Below are positions 35,752 to 44,799 of a stretch of DNA of 64,000 nt, one piece after another. The notes beneath the pieces were generated by a model. It was given only the letters and a program-made list of their open reading frames with translations, did no database searches and was not told the DNA's origin. Origin of the DNA: Ornithobacterium rhinotracheale (lineage in GTDB: Bacteria; Bacteroidota; Bacteroidia; Flavobacteriales; Weeksellaceae); the NCBI RefSeq assembly GCF_022832975.1, contig NZ_CP094846.1, positions 1,275,501 through 1,339,500 on the forward strand, given 5' to 3'. The position numbers were made by a program, and so were the translations under genes. Every line of letters begins with the position of its first letter. The first letter of the stretch is position 1.

Positions 35752-36969
35752 TTAACCAAGCATATTTTTTGCCAGCTCCAGCCCGTTGAGCAATTGATTC
35801 ACATCGTCTTCGGTGTTATACACAGCAAAACTTGCACGAATGGTGCCACTAATGTTGAACTTATTCATTAAAGGTTGGCAGCAGTGGTGTCCTGTGCGCA
35901 CGGCAATGCCTAGTTTATCCAAAATCATGCCCACATCAGATGCATGCACCCCTGGCAAATCCATTAAAAACGAAACCGCTCCCGAGCGTTCAATGCCCTC
36001 TCCAAAAATTCGGATTTCGGATATGTTTTCTAGCCCGTTGAGTGTTTGTTCAATCAATTTTTGCTCGTGCTGAGCGATGGCTTCATGCCCGATGCTTTCA
36101 ATAAATTCTGCTGCTTTGGCAATGACGATATTGCCGCAAATATTAGGCGTTCCCGCTTCGTATTTAAAGGGTAATCCTGCGTAGGTGGACTTGTCCATAC
36201 ACACGCTGTCTATCATCTCGCCACCACCACGATAGGGTGCAAGCTGCTCCAAAATTTCTTCTTTTCCGTACAAAATTCCCGTTCCCGTAGGTGCATACAT
36301 TTTGTGACCCGAAAATGCGTAAAAATCAGCATCTAAATCTTGCACATCAATCTTTAAATGTGGTGCCGATTGTGCGCCGTCTACCAAAACCCAAGCGCCT
36401 ACATCGTGCGCTTTTTTAATTATTTCTTTGGCTGGATTAATCGTTCCCAGCGCATTTGAAACATGATTAAAAGCCACGAGCTTGGTTTTAGGATTTAAAA
36501 GTTTTTTATAAGTTTCCAAATCTAAACTTCCGTTTTCAAGCAGTGGGATATATCGTGTCGTTGCGCCCGTCCACTCGGCAAGCATTTGCCAGGGAACGAT
36601 GTTAGAATGGTGGTCGATTTCAGAAATAATGATTTCATCGCCTTTTTGGATAAAGTTTTTGAGTGCATACGCCACCAAATTAATGGAATCTGTGGTACCC
36701 GAAGTAAAATTGATTTCGCTGGCTTTTCTTGCATTGATAAAAGCACGCATTTTCTCGCGGCTGTTTTCCATTTCTATGGTTGCCTCTTGGCTCAGCGTGT
36801 GGATTCCTCGGTGCACATTGGCGTTGAGCGTGGTGTAGTAGCGATACATTTCGTCTAACACTATTTTGGGTTTTTGTACTGTTGCGCCGTTGTCAAGGTA
36901 CACGAGTGATTTGCCGTTTACTTTTTGACTTAAAATAGGAAATTGAGATTTTATATTTTCTATGGTCAT
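35752..36969 (-). CDS. sufS: Cysteine desulfurase SufS
   Basis: 405 residues, PLP enzyme that takes sulfur from cysteine for iron-sulfur cluster assembly. The PLP lysine is Lys223 in FSGHKMYAPTGTG, the phosphate-binding DGAQSAPH is at 197-204, and the catalytic cysteine is Cys363 in VRTGHHCC (type II desulfurase loop). SufS normally passes sulfur to SufE or SufU; neither is next to it. A terminator and a TAnnTTTG element between sufD and sufS suggest separate transcription. Confidence 0.95.
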   Translation of the reverse strand: MTIENIKSQFPILSQKVNGKSLVYLDNGATVQKPKIVLDEMYRYYTTLNANVHRGIHTLSQEATIEMENSREKMRAFINARKASEINFTSGTTDSINLVAYALKNFIQKGDEIIISEIDHHSNIVPWQMLAEWTGATTRYIPLLENGSLDLETYKKLLNPKTKLVAFNHVSNALGTINPAKEIIKKAHDVGAWVLVDGAQSAPHLKIDVQDLDADFYAFSGHKMYAPTGTGILYGKEEILEQLAPYRGGGEMIDSVCMDKSTYAGLPFKYEAGTPNICGNIVIAKAAEFIESIGHEAIAQHEQKLIEQTLNGLENISEIRIFGEGIERSGAVSFLMDLPGVHASDVGMILDKLGIAVRTGHHCCQPLMNKFNISGTIRASFAVYNTEDDVNQLLNGLELAKNMLG

Positions 36970-36991
36970 TGAGCTAAATTTAGTTGAAAAG

Positions 36992-36999
36992 CAAAAGTA
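36992..36999 (-). promoter_or_regulatory. -7 promoter element for sufS
   Basis: TACTTTTG on the minus strand, 22 bases before the sufS ATG and just after the terminator behind sufD. Confidence 0.4.
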
Positions 37000-37029
37000 A
37001 AAATTTTAAATTGTAAAAATGAATAAAAA

Positions 37030-37057
37030 AACCGAAGAAAATTGATTTTTCTTCGGT
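37030..37057 (-). terminator. Terminator between sufD and sufS
   Basis: 12-bp stem AACCGAAGAAAA / TTTTCTTCGGTT, with T6 following on the minus strand. It would limit readthrough from sufCD into sufS. Confidence 0.7.
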
Positions 37058-37085
37058 TCAGTGAATTCAAATTCAAATAAAAATG

Positions 37086-38357
37086 CTAAAAATCAAGTTC
37101 AACTTTTAGTTTTGAAGCCAAAAGTTTAGTCCAATATATTTTTAGTGGTTCGATTTCGATGCTTGAAAGTACATCTGCCGAGAAAGCATACAATAAAAAG
37201 GCTTGTGCTTCCTTGGTCGGGATACCGCGTTGTTGCATATAGAATAATGCGTCTTTGTCAATCTGCCCCACGGTGCACCCGTGCGAACATTTTACATCAT
37301 CGGCAAAGATTTCTAATTGCGGTTTGGTGTTGATGCTGGCATCGTCCGTAAGCAAAATGTTGTTGTTTTGCTGGAACGCATCAATTTTTTGTGCCTCTGG
37401 ATCCACAATGATTTTCCCGTTGAATACCCCTTTCGACTTTCCATCTAATATGGTGCGGTATAATTCATGGCTTTCGCAATTGGCAGCAGTGTGCTCCACA
37501 AGTGTGTGGTGGTCGATTAATTGTTCGCCTTCGCCCAAGCTCACAGCTTGCATTAGGGAATTGCAATTTTCGCCCAATTGTTTGAAATTTAAACCATTTC
37601 TAGTGAATTTTCCGCCCAAAGATAAAGTGTCAATACTCACTACACTTCCCTGTTTTTGCTCGGCAAATACTTGGTCTATGAGTGCTGTATGCTCGGTATC
37701 GTTTTGGGTTTTGTAGAAATTGATTTGAGTATTTTCGCCCACTACAATTTCGGTTACCGCATTGGTGAAATGTGGCTCGTTGTTTAAACTTACATGCGAT
37801 TCAATCACATCTAGGGTTGCATGATCTCCCGCTACAATCAAATTTTTTGGCTGAACGAAGCTTGCTTGTGCCTCATTGGTGAAAAACACGATTTCAATCG
37901 GTTTTTCTACTTTTTGATTGTGCTTGATGTGAATATAGTATCCATTGGTAGCCAAAGCAGTATTCAGAGATTCAAGTGAATTTTCATGTTTAACTACGGT
38001 ATTTAAATATTTTTGATAAATGGCATTTTCTTTTGCCGCAGCTACAGGCAAAAACTCAATTTCGCTACCGATGTTGGATAAATTTTCGGCAAAAAAACCG
38101 TTTACAAATACAATTTTGTAGCTATCAAGCTCAGGAATGAAGTGTTGTTCAATATCGCTAAGGTTCAACGCTTCTTCGTTTAATTTTAAATTATATTCCT
38201 GAGAGATGACAGGTTTTAAATTAGTAAATCGCCATTCCTCGTTTTTGGTTGTAGGGAATCCTTCTTGCACAAACTCCTCAAACGCTTGTCTTTGGCGTTC
38301 GCTTGGAGTGGGGTAGGATTCAAAATGAGATTTTATTTCTTCTAAAAATTTAGACAT
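37086..38357 (-). CDS. sufD: Fe-S cluster assembly scaffold protein SufD
   Basis: 423 residues, beta-helix protein of the SufBCD scaffold. N-terminal GFPTTKNEEWRFTNLKPV and the C-terminal CSHGCTVGQIDKDALFYMQQ, IPTKEAQAFLLYAF are SufD/SufB core signatures. The lack of the SufB-specific cysteine region and the length identify it as SufD. Lies 21 bases after sufC. Confidence 0.94.
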   Translation of the reverse strand: MSKFLEEIKSHFESYPTPSERQRQAFEEFVQEGFPTTKNEEWRFTNLKPVISQEYNLKLNEEALNLSDIEQHFIPELDSYKIVFVNGFFAENLSNIGSEIEFLPVAAAKENAIYQKYLNTVVKHENSLESLNTALATNGYYIHIKHNQKVEKPIEIVFFTNEAQASFVQPKNLIVAGDHATLDVIESHVSLNNEPHFTNAVTEIVVGENTQINFYKTQNDTEHTALIDQVFAEQKQGSVVSIDTLSLGGKFTRNGLNFKQLGENCNSLMQAVSLGEGEQLIDHHTLVEHTAANCESHELYRTILDGKSKGVFNGKIIVDPEAQKIDAFQQNNNILLTDDASINTKPQLEIFADDVKCSHGCTVGQIDKDALFYMQQRGIPTKEAQAFLLYAFSADVLSSIEIEPLKIYWTKLLASKLKVELDF

Positions 38358-38378
38358 AATTATATTTTCTGCTTTAAA

Positions 38379-39122
38379 TTATTTAAGCCAATCGTAGCCT
38401 TTTTCTTCTAGTTCAAGAGCCAAGTTTTTGTCGCCAGTTTTGATGATTTTACCATCAGCAAGTACATGCACAAAATCTGGAACGATGTAATCCAAAAGTC
38501 TCTGGTAGTGCGTGATGATAAGCACTCCGTTGTCTTTATTCTTAAACTTGTTTACCCCTTCTGCTACGATTTTAAGGGCATCGATATCTAGCCCAGAATC
38601 GGTTTCGTCTAGGATTGCAAGTTTTGGATTAAGCATCATCATTTGGAAAATCTCGTTTCTTTTTTTCTCCCCTCCAGAGAATCCCTCGTTGAGCGAGCGA
38701 GATAAGAATGATTGGTCTATATTTAATAAAGCTGATTTTTCTTTAATTTGTTTCAACAATTCGCCAGCGGGCATTTCGTCTAAGCCTTGCGCTTTGCGAG
38801 TTTCGTTGATTGCTGTTTTGATGAAATTTGTTACCGAAACACCTGGAATCGCCACAGGATACTGGAACGACATAAAAATTCCTTTTTGAGCGCGCTCTGC
38901 AGGGTCAAGTTCAAGTAAACTTTCGCCCTCAAGTAGGATATCTCCGTCGGTTACTTCATAGTCTTCTTTTCCCGCAATTACCGATGAAAGCGTACTTTTT
39001 CCCGCACCGTTTGGTCCCATAATGGCGTGTACTTCGCCTGGATTTATCTCAAGATTAATTCCTTTTAATATTTCTCTTTGCCCGTCTTCTAAGGCAGCGT
39101 GTAAGTTGTTAATTTTCAGCAT
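38379..39122 (-). CDS. sufC: Fe-S cluster assembly ATPase SufC
   Basis: 247 residues, ABC-type ATPase of the SufBCD complex. Walker [10 protein letters not shown], the SufC signature loop [12 protein letters not shown], Walker [17 protein letters not shown] and the His of ITHYQRLL are visible. sufB, usually directly upstream in Bacteroidota, is not here: the region upstream holds 130 AT-rich bases and then a DUF3820 gene. Confidence 0.96.
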   Translation of the reverse strand: MLKINNLHAALEDGQREILKGINLEINPGEVHAIMGPNGAGKSTLSSVIAGKEDYEVTDGDILLEGESLLELDPAERAQKGIFMSFQYPVAIPGVSVTNFIKTAINETRKAQGLDEMPAGELLKQIKEKSALLNIDQSFLSRSLNEGFSGGEKKRNEIFQMMMLNPKLAILDETDSGLDIDALKIVAEGVNKFKNKDNGVLIITHYQRLLDYIVPDFVHVLADGKIIKTGDKNLALELEEKGYDWLK

Positions 39123-39141
39123 AATTTTAAAAATTGTCTTG

Positions 39142-39149
39142 CAAAAATA
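39142..39149 (-). promoter_or_regulatory. -7 promoter element for sufCD
   Basis: TATTTTTG on the minus strand, 20 bases before the sufC ATG. It implies that sufC starts its own transcript. No clear -33 box. Confidence 0.4.
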
Positions 39150-39253
39150 ATTGTTTTATTTTATATATAGAATAATTATAGATAAAGAATTTTTATCTCT
39201 TTATAAATTATTTGAAATACAAAAATCCAAATTTAAGTGATTCTAATCAGTTT

Positions 39254-39481
39254 TTAATCCTTGTTTCCGTACAATTTTTTGAGATTATAGATAATTTCTT
39301 CCAGTCCGTTTGATTTGATTTCCAATGTGGTAGCAAGCAAAACGCCTAATTTTCCTTGCGGAAAACCTTTGCTTTGAAACCATTCTAAATAATGCACGGG
39401 AATGTCGGCAATCGTTACGCCTTTGTATTTGCCAAATGGCATTTTGGTCTGAACGATTTCTATTAAAATTTCTTTATTCAA
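39254..39481 (-). CDS. DUF3820 family small protein
   Basis: 75 residues. The core MPFGKYKGVTIADIPVHYLEWF is the DUF3820 pattern, a small domain found alone or in exonuclease-related proteins; its role is unknown. It overlaps the preceding LolA-like gene by 4 bases (ATGA) and so is translationally coupled. Confidence 0.8.
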   Translation of the reverse strand: MNKEILIEIVQTKMPFGKYKGVTIADIPVHYLEWFQSKGFPQGKLGVLLATTLEIKSNGLEEIIYNLKKLYGNKD

Positions 39482-40137
39482 AATTTAAATCTTTTTTCGT
39501 TGATTGGGGCATTTGGCTTTATTTGATTAAAAACGATGACATAATCGTGCCCGCCTTTGGGCTCATAGTGCATGTGTGTGGCAAACTTTAGCCCATCAAA
39601 AACCTTAAAATCGCTGTAAATGATTTTTTCTTTGTCATCTTCAGATTGCACCAAATTATAGTTTTTAGCATCAAACCAATAATCGATTTTTACCGTATTT
39701 TTCACCAAACGAATATGGAAAACTTCTTGATTATTGATTTTTTCTTTGCCTAAAAAATCAGCCTTAAATCCTTTTTTTTCGTAATGCAAAATATCGGTTT
39801 CAAAGGCATCGGGCGTGTAATTGACAAGCGGCACATTTTGATTTTTTTCTGGGTTAAAGGTATAAGCATTTTTGCCATCATAGCCTTCGCTCAGCGTTTC
39901 TTTGCCATCGATGATGAAAGACACTCGCTTGAAATAAGGGCGACGATGTTCTATGCTCAGCGTCACGGGATTATTCACATCCATGATCACTTCACCTTTT
40001 ATATATATGGTGTTTAATCGATCCCAGCGAGCCGTACCACCCGTGTTTTCAAAATGTTTTTCGATGATGGATTGTGCCGATTGTGCAAGAAGTAACGGAC
40101 TCAAAATGAGCCATAAAAAGCTAAGTCTTTTAGCCAT
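39478..40137 (-). CDS. Periplasmic LolA-like outer-membrane lipoprotein-sorting fold protein
   Basis: 219 residues, signal peptide 1-18 (LLLAQ). The rest is a beta-rich chain with YDGKNAYTFNP, the substrate-like IDYWFDAKNYNLVQ and DFKVFDGLKFATHMHYE, the pattern of LolA/LolB-fold proteins that carry lipids or lipoproteins. It is probably a periplasmic carrier of unknown cargo rather than true LolA. Eight bases after kdsB in the same direction. Confidence 0.65.
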   Translation of the reverse strand: MAKRLSFLWLILSPLLLAQSAQSIIEKHFENTGGTARWDRLNTIYIKGEVIMDVNNPVTLSIEHRRPYFKRVSFIIDGKETLSEGYDGKNAYTFNPEKNQNVPLVNYTPDAFETDILHYEKKGFKADFLGKEKINNQEVFHIRLVKNTVKIDYWFDAKNYNLVQSEDDKEKIIYSDFKVFDGLKFATHMHYEPKGGHDYVIVFNQIKPNAPINEKRFKF

Positions 40138-40144
40138 AAAAATA

Positions 40145-40882
40145 TTATTTAGTTTGTTGAATGAATGCTTCTGCCATCGCTAAATCCTCTGGCGTATCAA
40201 TACCAATGCTTGGATTTTTGGCAATGCCCAAACGGATTTTAAAACCATTTTCTAAGTAACGGAGCTGCTCAAGTTTTTCGGTGGGTTCTAAAAATCCACG
40301 GTCGAGATTGGCAAAAGAAAGCAACGCATCACGACGAAAGGCATAAATACCCAAATGCTTGTAATAAGTGGTGTTTTCCTGCATTTCTCGCGCATAGGGA
40401 ACGACCGAACGAGAGAAATAAAGTGCGTTGTAGTTTTTGTCTACCACCACTTTTACATTATTAGGATTTTCAATCATATCTGGCTCGGTAATGATTTCCA
40501 TAAGGCTCCCCACAGCGACTTCTTTTTGCGTGTCGTTTTCAAAAATTTGAATGAGCGTTTTCAAATCTTCGGCTGTGATAAATGGCTCATCTCCCTGCAC
40601 ATTTACAATAATGTCTGCATCAAGATTTTTTGCCACTTCGGCGATTCTGTCGCTTCCAGAAACATGATTTTCGGCCGTAAGCTGAACTTTTGCATTATTT
40701 TTTTCTAAACAGGCTAAAATGCGAGCGTCGTCTGTGGCAACGATGACATCATCAAAAAGCTTAGTGTTTTTCACCGCTTGGTAAGTGTAGAGAATCAACT
40801 CTTTACCATTTAATTTTTGCATTAATTTTCCTGGAAATCTTTGCGAATTGTATCGCGCAGGAATCACTGCGACTACTTTCAT
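40145..40882 (-). CDS. kdsB: 3-deoxy-manno-octulosonate cytidylyltransferase
   Basis: 245 residues, cytoplasmic. It activates Kdo with CTP for lipopolysaccharide core synthesis. Signatures: VIPARYNSQRFPGKLM (N-terminal nucleotide loop), VATDDARI, VNVQGDEPFI and HLGIYAFRRDALL. Normal length. It heads a three-gene unit with the LolA-like and DUF3820 genes. Confidence 0.96.
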   Translation of the reverse strand: MKVVAVIPARYNSQRFPGKLMQKLNGKELILYTYQAVKNTKLFDDVIVATDDARILACLEKNNAKVQLTAENHVSGSDRIAEVAKNLDADIIVNVQGDEPFITAEDLKTLIQIFENDTQKEVAVGSLMEIITEPDMIENPNNVKVVVDKNYNALYFSRSVVPYAREMQENTTYYKHLGIYAFRRDALLSFANLDRGFLEPTEKLEQLRYLENGFKIRLGIAKNPSIGIDTPEDLAMAEAFIQQTK

Positions 40883-40950
40883 GGAGTTTTAATTTTCGGT
40901 AAAATTAAAATTTTTTGGTCAAAATATTTAATTAGTTAAAAAAAATAATT

Positions 40951-40958
40951 TATATTTG
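40951..40958 (+). promoter_or_regulatory. -7 promoter element for the 40976 operon
   Basis: TATATTTG 17 bases before the ATG at 40976. No -33 box at normal spacing. Confidence 0.4.
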
Positions 40959-40975
40959 AATAAATTTTTGACACA

Positions 40976-41686
40976 ATGAAAAACATACTTAAAGTTATTT
41001 TGGTAGTTACTGCACTTGGTTTAGCTTTTTTAATTTACCGTTCAGTGCAAGGTTATGTAGATTTTAACAAAGAAAAAATGAATCGCTATGCTACAGCGGT
41101 GGAGCAGTTACAAGATTTGGCCTTGGCTGAAAAATTGTACAAAGTTGCAAATGGAGAGTATACCGCAAGTTTGGATACACTTAAAAATTACATCAATACT
41201 GCTAAAGTGGTAAATATTTCTAGAAAAGATTCATCTGCTTATGTTTTTGATAGAAGCAAAGGAATTGATGTGATGAAAAACTTCACTATAGTGGATACAA
41301 TTATATCACCAGTAAGTGTAAAAGATTCAATTTTTGGAAACAGAGATTTTAATTACAAAAACTTTGGATATGTTCCTGTAAATGGTAAAAAATACCCTAT
41401 CGAGCTTTATGCATCTTTCAACGACCGTGTGGTAGGAAACGATAGTACAAACATTCAGCGTGATTATTTCTTTATGGGAAGTATAGATAAAGCTAAAGTG
41501 CTTGATGGGCTAGATGAAGAAATGGTAAGCCGTGAAATCAAAGATGAAGCGTCTCCAATTAAATCAGACATCATCAAAGTTGGTAGTAAATCACGCCCAT
41601 CTCTTGAAGGAAACTGGGGAGCTGATGTAGATGTGAAAATTCAAGAAAGAAGAATTAAACAGAAAAAATCTGAACTCAAAAAATAA
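40976..41686 (+). CDS. Membrane-anchored protein of unknown function
   Basis: 236 residues with one N-terminal membrane helix (about 5-24) followed by a long helix and a globular part. The stretch LYKVANGEYTASLDTLKNYI resembles the helix-to-loop region of type II pseudopilins, but no prepilin peptidase site (G-F-T-x-x-E) precedes the helix. I do not recognise a family. It starts an operon with DUF3822 (6 bases) and rsmD. Confidence 0.7.
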   Translation: MKNILKVILVVTALGLAFLIYRSVQGYVDFNKEKMNRYATAVEQLQDLALAEKLYKVANGEYTASLDTLKNYINTAKVVNISRKDSSAYVFDRSKGIDVMKNFTIVDTIISPVSVKDSIFGNRDFNYKNFGYVPVNGKKYPIELYASFNDRVVGNDSTNIQRDYFFMGSIDKAKVLDGLDEEMVSREIKDEASPIKSDIIKVGSKSRPSLEGNWGADVDVKIQERRIKQKKSELKK

Positions 41687-41692
41687 TTTTTA

Positions 41693-42445
41693 ATGAGCAG
41701 TAATGTATTATCCATCCTTTTTGAAAAGGATGGATTTTCTTTTTGTAGTTTTAAGGAACAGAAGATTGTTGCCACGGAATTCACACCTTTTGAAGTGAAT
41801 TCGGATGGGGCGATAGAACTTGTGCTGGAACACAAAATCAAAGATAATTTATATCTAAAACAAGAATACGACCAAGTCTATGCGCAGTTGCTTGGTTCGC
41901 AGTTCTGCATTGTACCAGATGAGTACTATCAGCAAGAAAAAGACAATGAATTATGGATTTCGTTTAATACAGAGTTATACGAAAACGATAAAGTAATCGA
42001 TGAAAAACTTACCAATACCAATGCGCATTTCTTGTATAGCTATCCCATAGAAATAGAGCAGGTGTTGTCAAAATTTTATTCAAAATATGAAATTTCGAGC
42101 GCGTCGAGTGCTTTTCTAAATGCGATAAAATCTGATAGTGACTCCCCTGAAGTTTTTGTGAATATTCATCATCGTTCGGTAGAGATTTTGTGCCTTAAAA
42201 ATCAAAAATTGCTATTTTACAATGTTTTTTCGGTGCAGTCGGAAAATGATATTATTTATTATATTTTAAATGTTTACAAGCAACTTTCACTAGATGCTAA
42301 TCAAGATAAATTATACTTCTTCGGGAACGAAGAAAACTGGGAAGGGCTCATTAAAAAACTTTTGAATTTTGTACGCCATGTCATCCCAGGTGTGAACGAT
42401 GCTACTGAATTACAATATTATACCCATTATTTAAAATTATCATGA
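41693..42445 (+). CDS. DUF3822 family protein
   Basis: 250 residues, soluble. DUF3822 proteins are restricted to Bacteroidota and look like an actin/hexokinase-type ATPase fold (two related halves: SSNVLSILFEKDGFSFCSF and EVFVNIHHRSVEILCLKNQK). Function unknown. The gene is regularly found directly in front of rsmD; here they overlap by 4 bases, which suggests a link to ribosome maturation. Confidence 0.85.
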   Translation: MSSNVLSILFEKDGFSFCSFKEQKIVATEFTPFEVNSDGAIELVLEHKIKDNLYLKQEYDQVYAQLLGSQFCIVPDEYYQQEKDNELWISFNTELYENDKVIDEKLTNTNAHFLYSYPIEIEQVLSKFYSKYEISSASSAFLNAIKSDSDSPEVFVNIHHRSVEILCLKNQKLLFYNVFSVQSENDIIYYILNVYKQLSLDANQDKLYFFGNEENWEGLIKKLLNFVRHVIPGVNDATELQYYTHYLKLS

Positions 42446-42984
42446 GAATAATCTCCGGAAAATGGAAAGGTCGCAAATTGCAGGCACCTAAAAATTTACC
42501 CACTCGCCCCACCACAGATTTTGCCAAGGAAGGCTTGTTTAATGTACTGAACAGCCGTTTTTACTTCGAAGATTTGCAGGTTTTGGATCTTTTTGCAGGC
42601 ATTGGGAGCATTTCCTATGAATTTGCTTCTCGGGGTTGCCAATCCGTTACGGGAGTAGATAAACACACGGCTTGCGTGAAATTCATCAGCCAAACCAAAG
42701 AACAATTAGAGCTTGATAATTTGCAAGTTTTCAAGGCTGATGTGTTTAGCTTTTTAGCTCAAAATCAAGGCTTAAGTTATGATTTGATTTTTGCCGATCC
42801 GCCGTTTGAATTTGAAAAAGAATCTTACCGAGAAATTTTGGATTTGGTGTTTGAAAATCAGCTGTTAAAACCAGAAGGAACTTTGATTTTAGAGCACTCT
42901 AAAAAAATGGATTTAACCGATTTTCCAAATTATAAAGAAACCAAAAAGTACGGAAATGTACATTTTAGTTTCTTTAGTAAATAA
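42442..42984 (+). CDS. rsmD: 16S rRNA (guanine(966)-N2)-methyltransferase RsmD
   Basis: 180 residues. MRIISGKWKGRKLQAP with TRPTTDFAKEGLFNVL at the start, SAM motif LDLFAGIGSISYEFASRG and catalytic FADPPF are diagnostic. It methylates G966 in the 30S subunit. ATGA overlap with the DUF3822 gene. Confidence 0.95.
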   Translation: MRIISGKWKGRKLQAPKNLPTRPTTDFAKEGLFNVLNSRFYFEDLQVLDLFAGIGSISYEFASRGCQSVTGVDKHTACVKFISQTKEQLELDNLQVFKADVFSFLAQNQGLSYDLIFADPPFEFEKESYREILDLVFENQLLKPEGTLILEHSKKMDLTDFPNYKETKKYGNVHFSFFSK

Positions 42985-42991
42985 TCAAAAA

Positions 42992-43975
42992 TTAAAATTT
43001 ATTGAATTTTTCTGATTGAAATTCTCCTTTGTCATCGGTCCAGATTAGGAGGAATTTCAAATCTGTTCGTTTTTGCGCGTAGGCTTTGGCCTTGTCCAAT
43101 CCCATAGCCATAAGCGCAGTAGCAGTGGCGTCTGCTTCGGCTGCTGTAGGCGCAATCACGGTAGCGCTCAACAGATTACTAATTCCCGTTGTTCCGTCGA
43201 TAGGATTCATGGTATGCACCACTTTGTCGCCGTTGTCTAAAATATGGAATTTGCGGTAATTTCCAGAAGTGGCAAGCGACTCATTGTCAAGCGGCACAGT
43301 AGTGAACAAATCCTGCTCGCCAGATTTGGGCACATCAACACCTACAACCCAAGTGTTTCCATCTTCTTTTTTGCCTTTGGCTCTGATTTCGCCACCGATT
43401 TCAACTAAGTAACTTTTTACCCCCGCTTTGTCGAGCAAATGCGCCACATAGTCATTGATGTATCCCGTAATCGCATTGAAAACCAATTCGGTTCTGGCGT
43501 CGTTTTTCAAAATTGAATCGTTACGCACAGCGGTTTTGGCAATTCCCACAAATTGCATTACTGAATCCACCTGCGCTTGGCTCGGTTTATTGTGGATTTT
43601 AGCCTTTTTAAAGCCGTAAAGATTAGAAAGTGGCTGCACCGTAGGGTCGAAATAGCCGTCAGTTTTTTGGTTAAAATCTTGACATTGTTTCCATAAATCT
43701 ATCACGACAGAATCCACAGCCGTTCCTTTTTCCGATTGGTTGAATCGCTCCACATCGGTTCCAGATTTGTAGGTGGAAATTTTATCGTCGAAAAAGGTAA
43801 GTGCTTTTACAATTTCATCGCTTAAATCTTTGTCAGAATAATATTGAATCCCATAAGTCGATCCAAATGCATCGCCTTTTGCGTAGCGCAAAGTAGGTTC
43901 AGAAGATTCCGTTTTTTTATTACATCCTACATTTAATAATAAAAGTGAGGATGCTAAAATAATTGATTTTTTCAT
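42992..43975 (-). CDS. apbE: FAD:protein FMN transferase (ApbE) lipoprotein
   Basis: 327 residues, lipoprotein signal ending NVGC (Cys18), so it works in the periplasm. It attaches FMN to threonines of target proteins through a phosphoester bond. Conserved parts: GSTYGIQYY, FDPTVQPLSNLYGF, GGEIRAKGKKEDG and HTMNPIDGTTG (metal/FAD site). The obvious clients are NqrB and NqrC encoded at 16.8-18.8 kb. It shares TAATG with the small gene upstream. Confidence 0.94.
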   Translation of the reverse strand: MKKSIILASSLLLLNVGCNKKTESSEPTLRYAKGDAFGSTYGIQYYSDKDLSDEIVKALTFFDDKISTYKSGTDVERFNQSEKGTAVDSVVIDLWKQCQDFNQKTDGYFDPTVQPLSNLYGFKKAKIHNKPSQAQVDSVMQFVGIAKTAVRNDSILKNDARTELVFNAITGYINDYVAHLLDKAGVKSYLVEIGGEIRAKGKKEDGNTWVVGVDVPKSGEQDLFTTVPLDNESLATSGNYRKFHILDNGDKVVHTMNPIDGTTGISNLLSATVIAPTAAEADATATALMAMGLDKAKAYAQKRTDLKFLLIWTDDKGEFQSEKFNKF

Positions 43976-44331
43976 TAGCTTAAAAAATTAAATCCATTAA
44001 AAAGTAATTTGTAGGCTTCTCCTTTTACAGGTTTTCGGTTTAAATCATCGGCGTGCGTGATGCCTACGCCCGCAAACCAAACGCGTGCATCTTGCTCGCG
44101 TGCGTGCGCCACCATTTTGCTTGCAATGGCGGGCAACCTTGTGTAATCATCGGGTGGGATCGAAGCTTGTACCAAAACAAATATATTTTTTTCGTTTTTT
44201 TTGTAGGTTACAAATTGTGGATGTTTTTTGAGTTTGCTATTCACGGCAAGAAATTCAAATCCCATTTTTTGAAGCTCTTCGCCTATAAAATTCATTGCCA
44301 TGTAGTGCAATTCTTCTTCGGTAAATTCCAT
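43975..44331 (-). CDS. Small soluble protein coupled to apbE
   Basis: 118 residues, no signal peptide. It has an alpha/beta look (KKHPQFVTYKKNEKNIFVLVQA, ASKMVAHAREQDARVWFAGV) reminiscent of a PDDEXK-like or small Rossmann-type core, but I do not recognise it. Its stop overlaps the apbE start (TAATG), a tight coupling that suggests a role with ApbE or the Nqr complex. Similar short neighbours of apbE in Flavobacteriia are sometimes labelled as Nqr-related, without known function. Confidence 0.65.
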   Translation of the reverse strand: MEFTEEELHYMAMNFIGEELQKMGFEFLAVNSKLKKHPQFVTYKKNEKNIFVLVQASIPPDDYTRLPAIASKMVAHAREQDARVWFAGVGITHADDLNRKPVKGEAYKLLFNGFNFLS

Positions 44332-44374
44332 GCTAAATTTATTTGAATGTGCAAATTACTATAAAAATTTCTTT

Positions 44375-44382
44375 TAATTTTG
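44375..44382 (+). promoter_or_regulatory. -7 promoter element for the DUF393 gene
   Basis: TAATTTTG 18 bases before the ATG at 44401; it makes the upstream TTG start at 44380 unlikely. Confidence 0.4.
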
Positions 44383-44400
44383 CTCGAAAGAATTTTTTTG

Positions 44401-44799
44401 ATGAGAGAGCGTATAATTTTTTTTGATGGTGTATGCAATTTATGCGATGGACTGGTGCAATTTATTTTAAAAAGAGATAAAAATAAAATATTTAAATTCA
44501 GTTCGTTGCAATCCAATTTTGCGCAAAAAAAAATAGCAGAATTCGGTGAAAACGCTCAAAACTTAAATACCATTTTTTATCTAAAAGATGAGAAGTTATT
44601 TAGCCAATCTCAAGCTGTGCTAGAAATTGCTCGGGATTTAGGCGGCTTGTACCAAATATTCTATATTTTTAAGGTTTTTCCGCACTCATTCAGAGATTTC
44701 TTGTACCAAAGAGTAGCAAAAAATCGCTATAAATTATTTGGGCAAAAAAACGAATGTATGCTCCCAACGCCTGAATTAAAAAATCGATTTTTGGATTAA
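44401..44799 (+). CDS. DCC family thiol-disulfide oxidoreductase (DUF393)
   Basis: 132 residues from the ATG at 44401. The DUF393 pattern is clear: FFDGVCNLCDGLVQFIL with the paired cysteines (C-N-L-C), FKFSSLQS, and FPHSFRDFLYQRVAKNRYKLFG near the end. The family has a thioredoxin-like fold; its redox role is inferred. Its stop overlaps the end of the convergent acyltransferase gene by 4 bases. Confidence 0.88.
   Translation: MRERIIFFDGVCNLCDGLVQFILKRDKNKIFKFSSLQSNFAQKKIAEFGENAQNLNTIFYLKDEKLFSQSQAVLEIARDLGGLYQIFYIFKVFPHSFRDFLYQRVAKNRYKLFGQKNECMLPTPELKNRFLD

Noticed and set aside
37255-37716. 153-codon plus-strand ORF
   Set aside because: Antisense shadow of sufD, no start context or recognisable domain.
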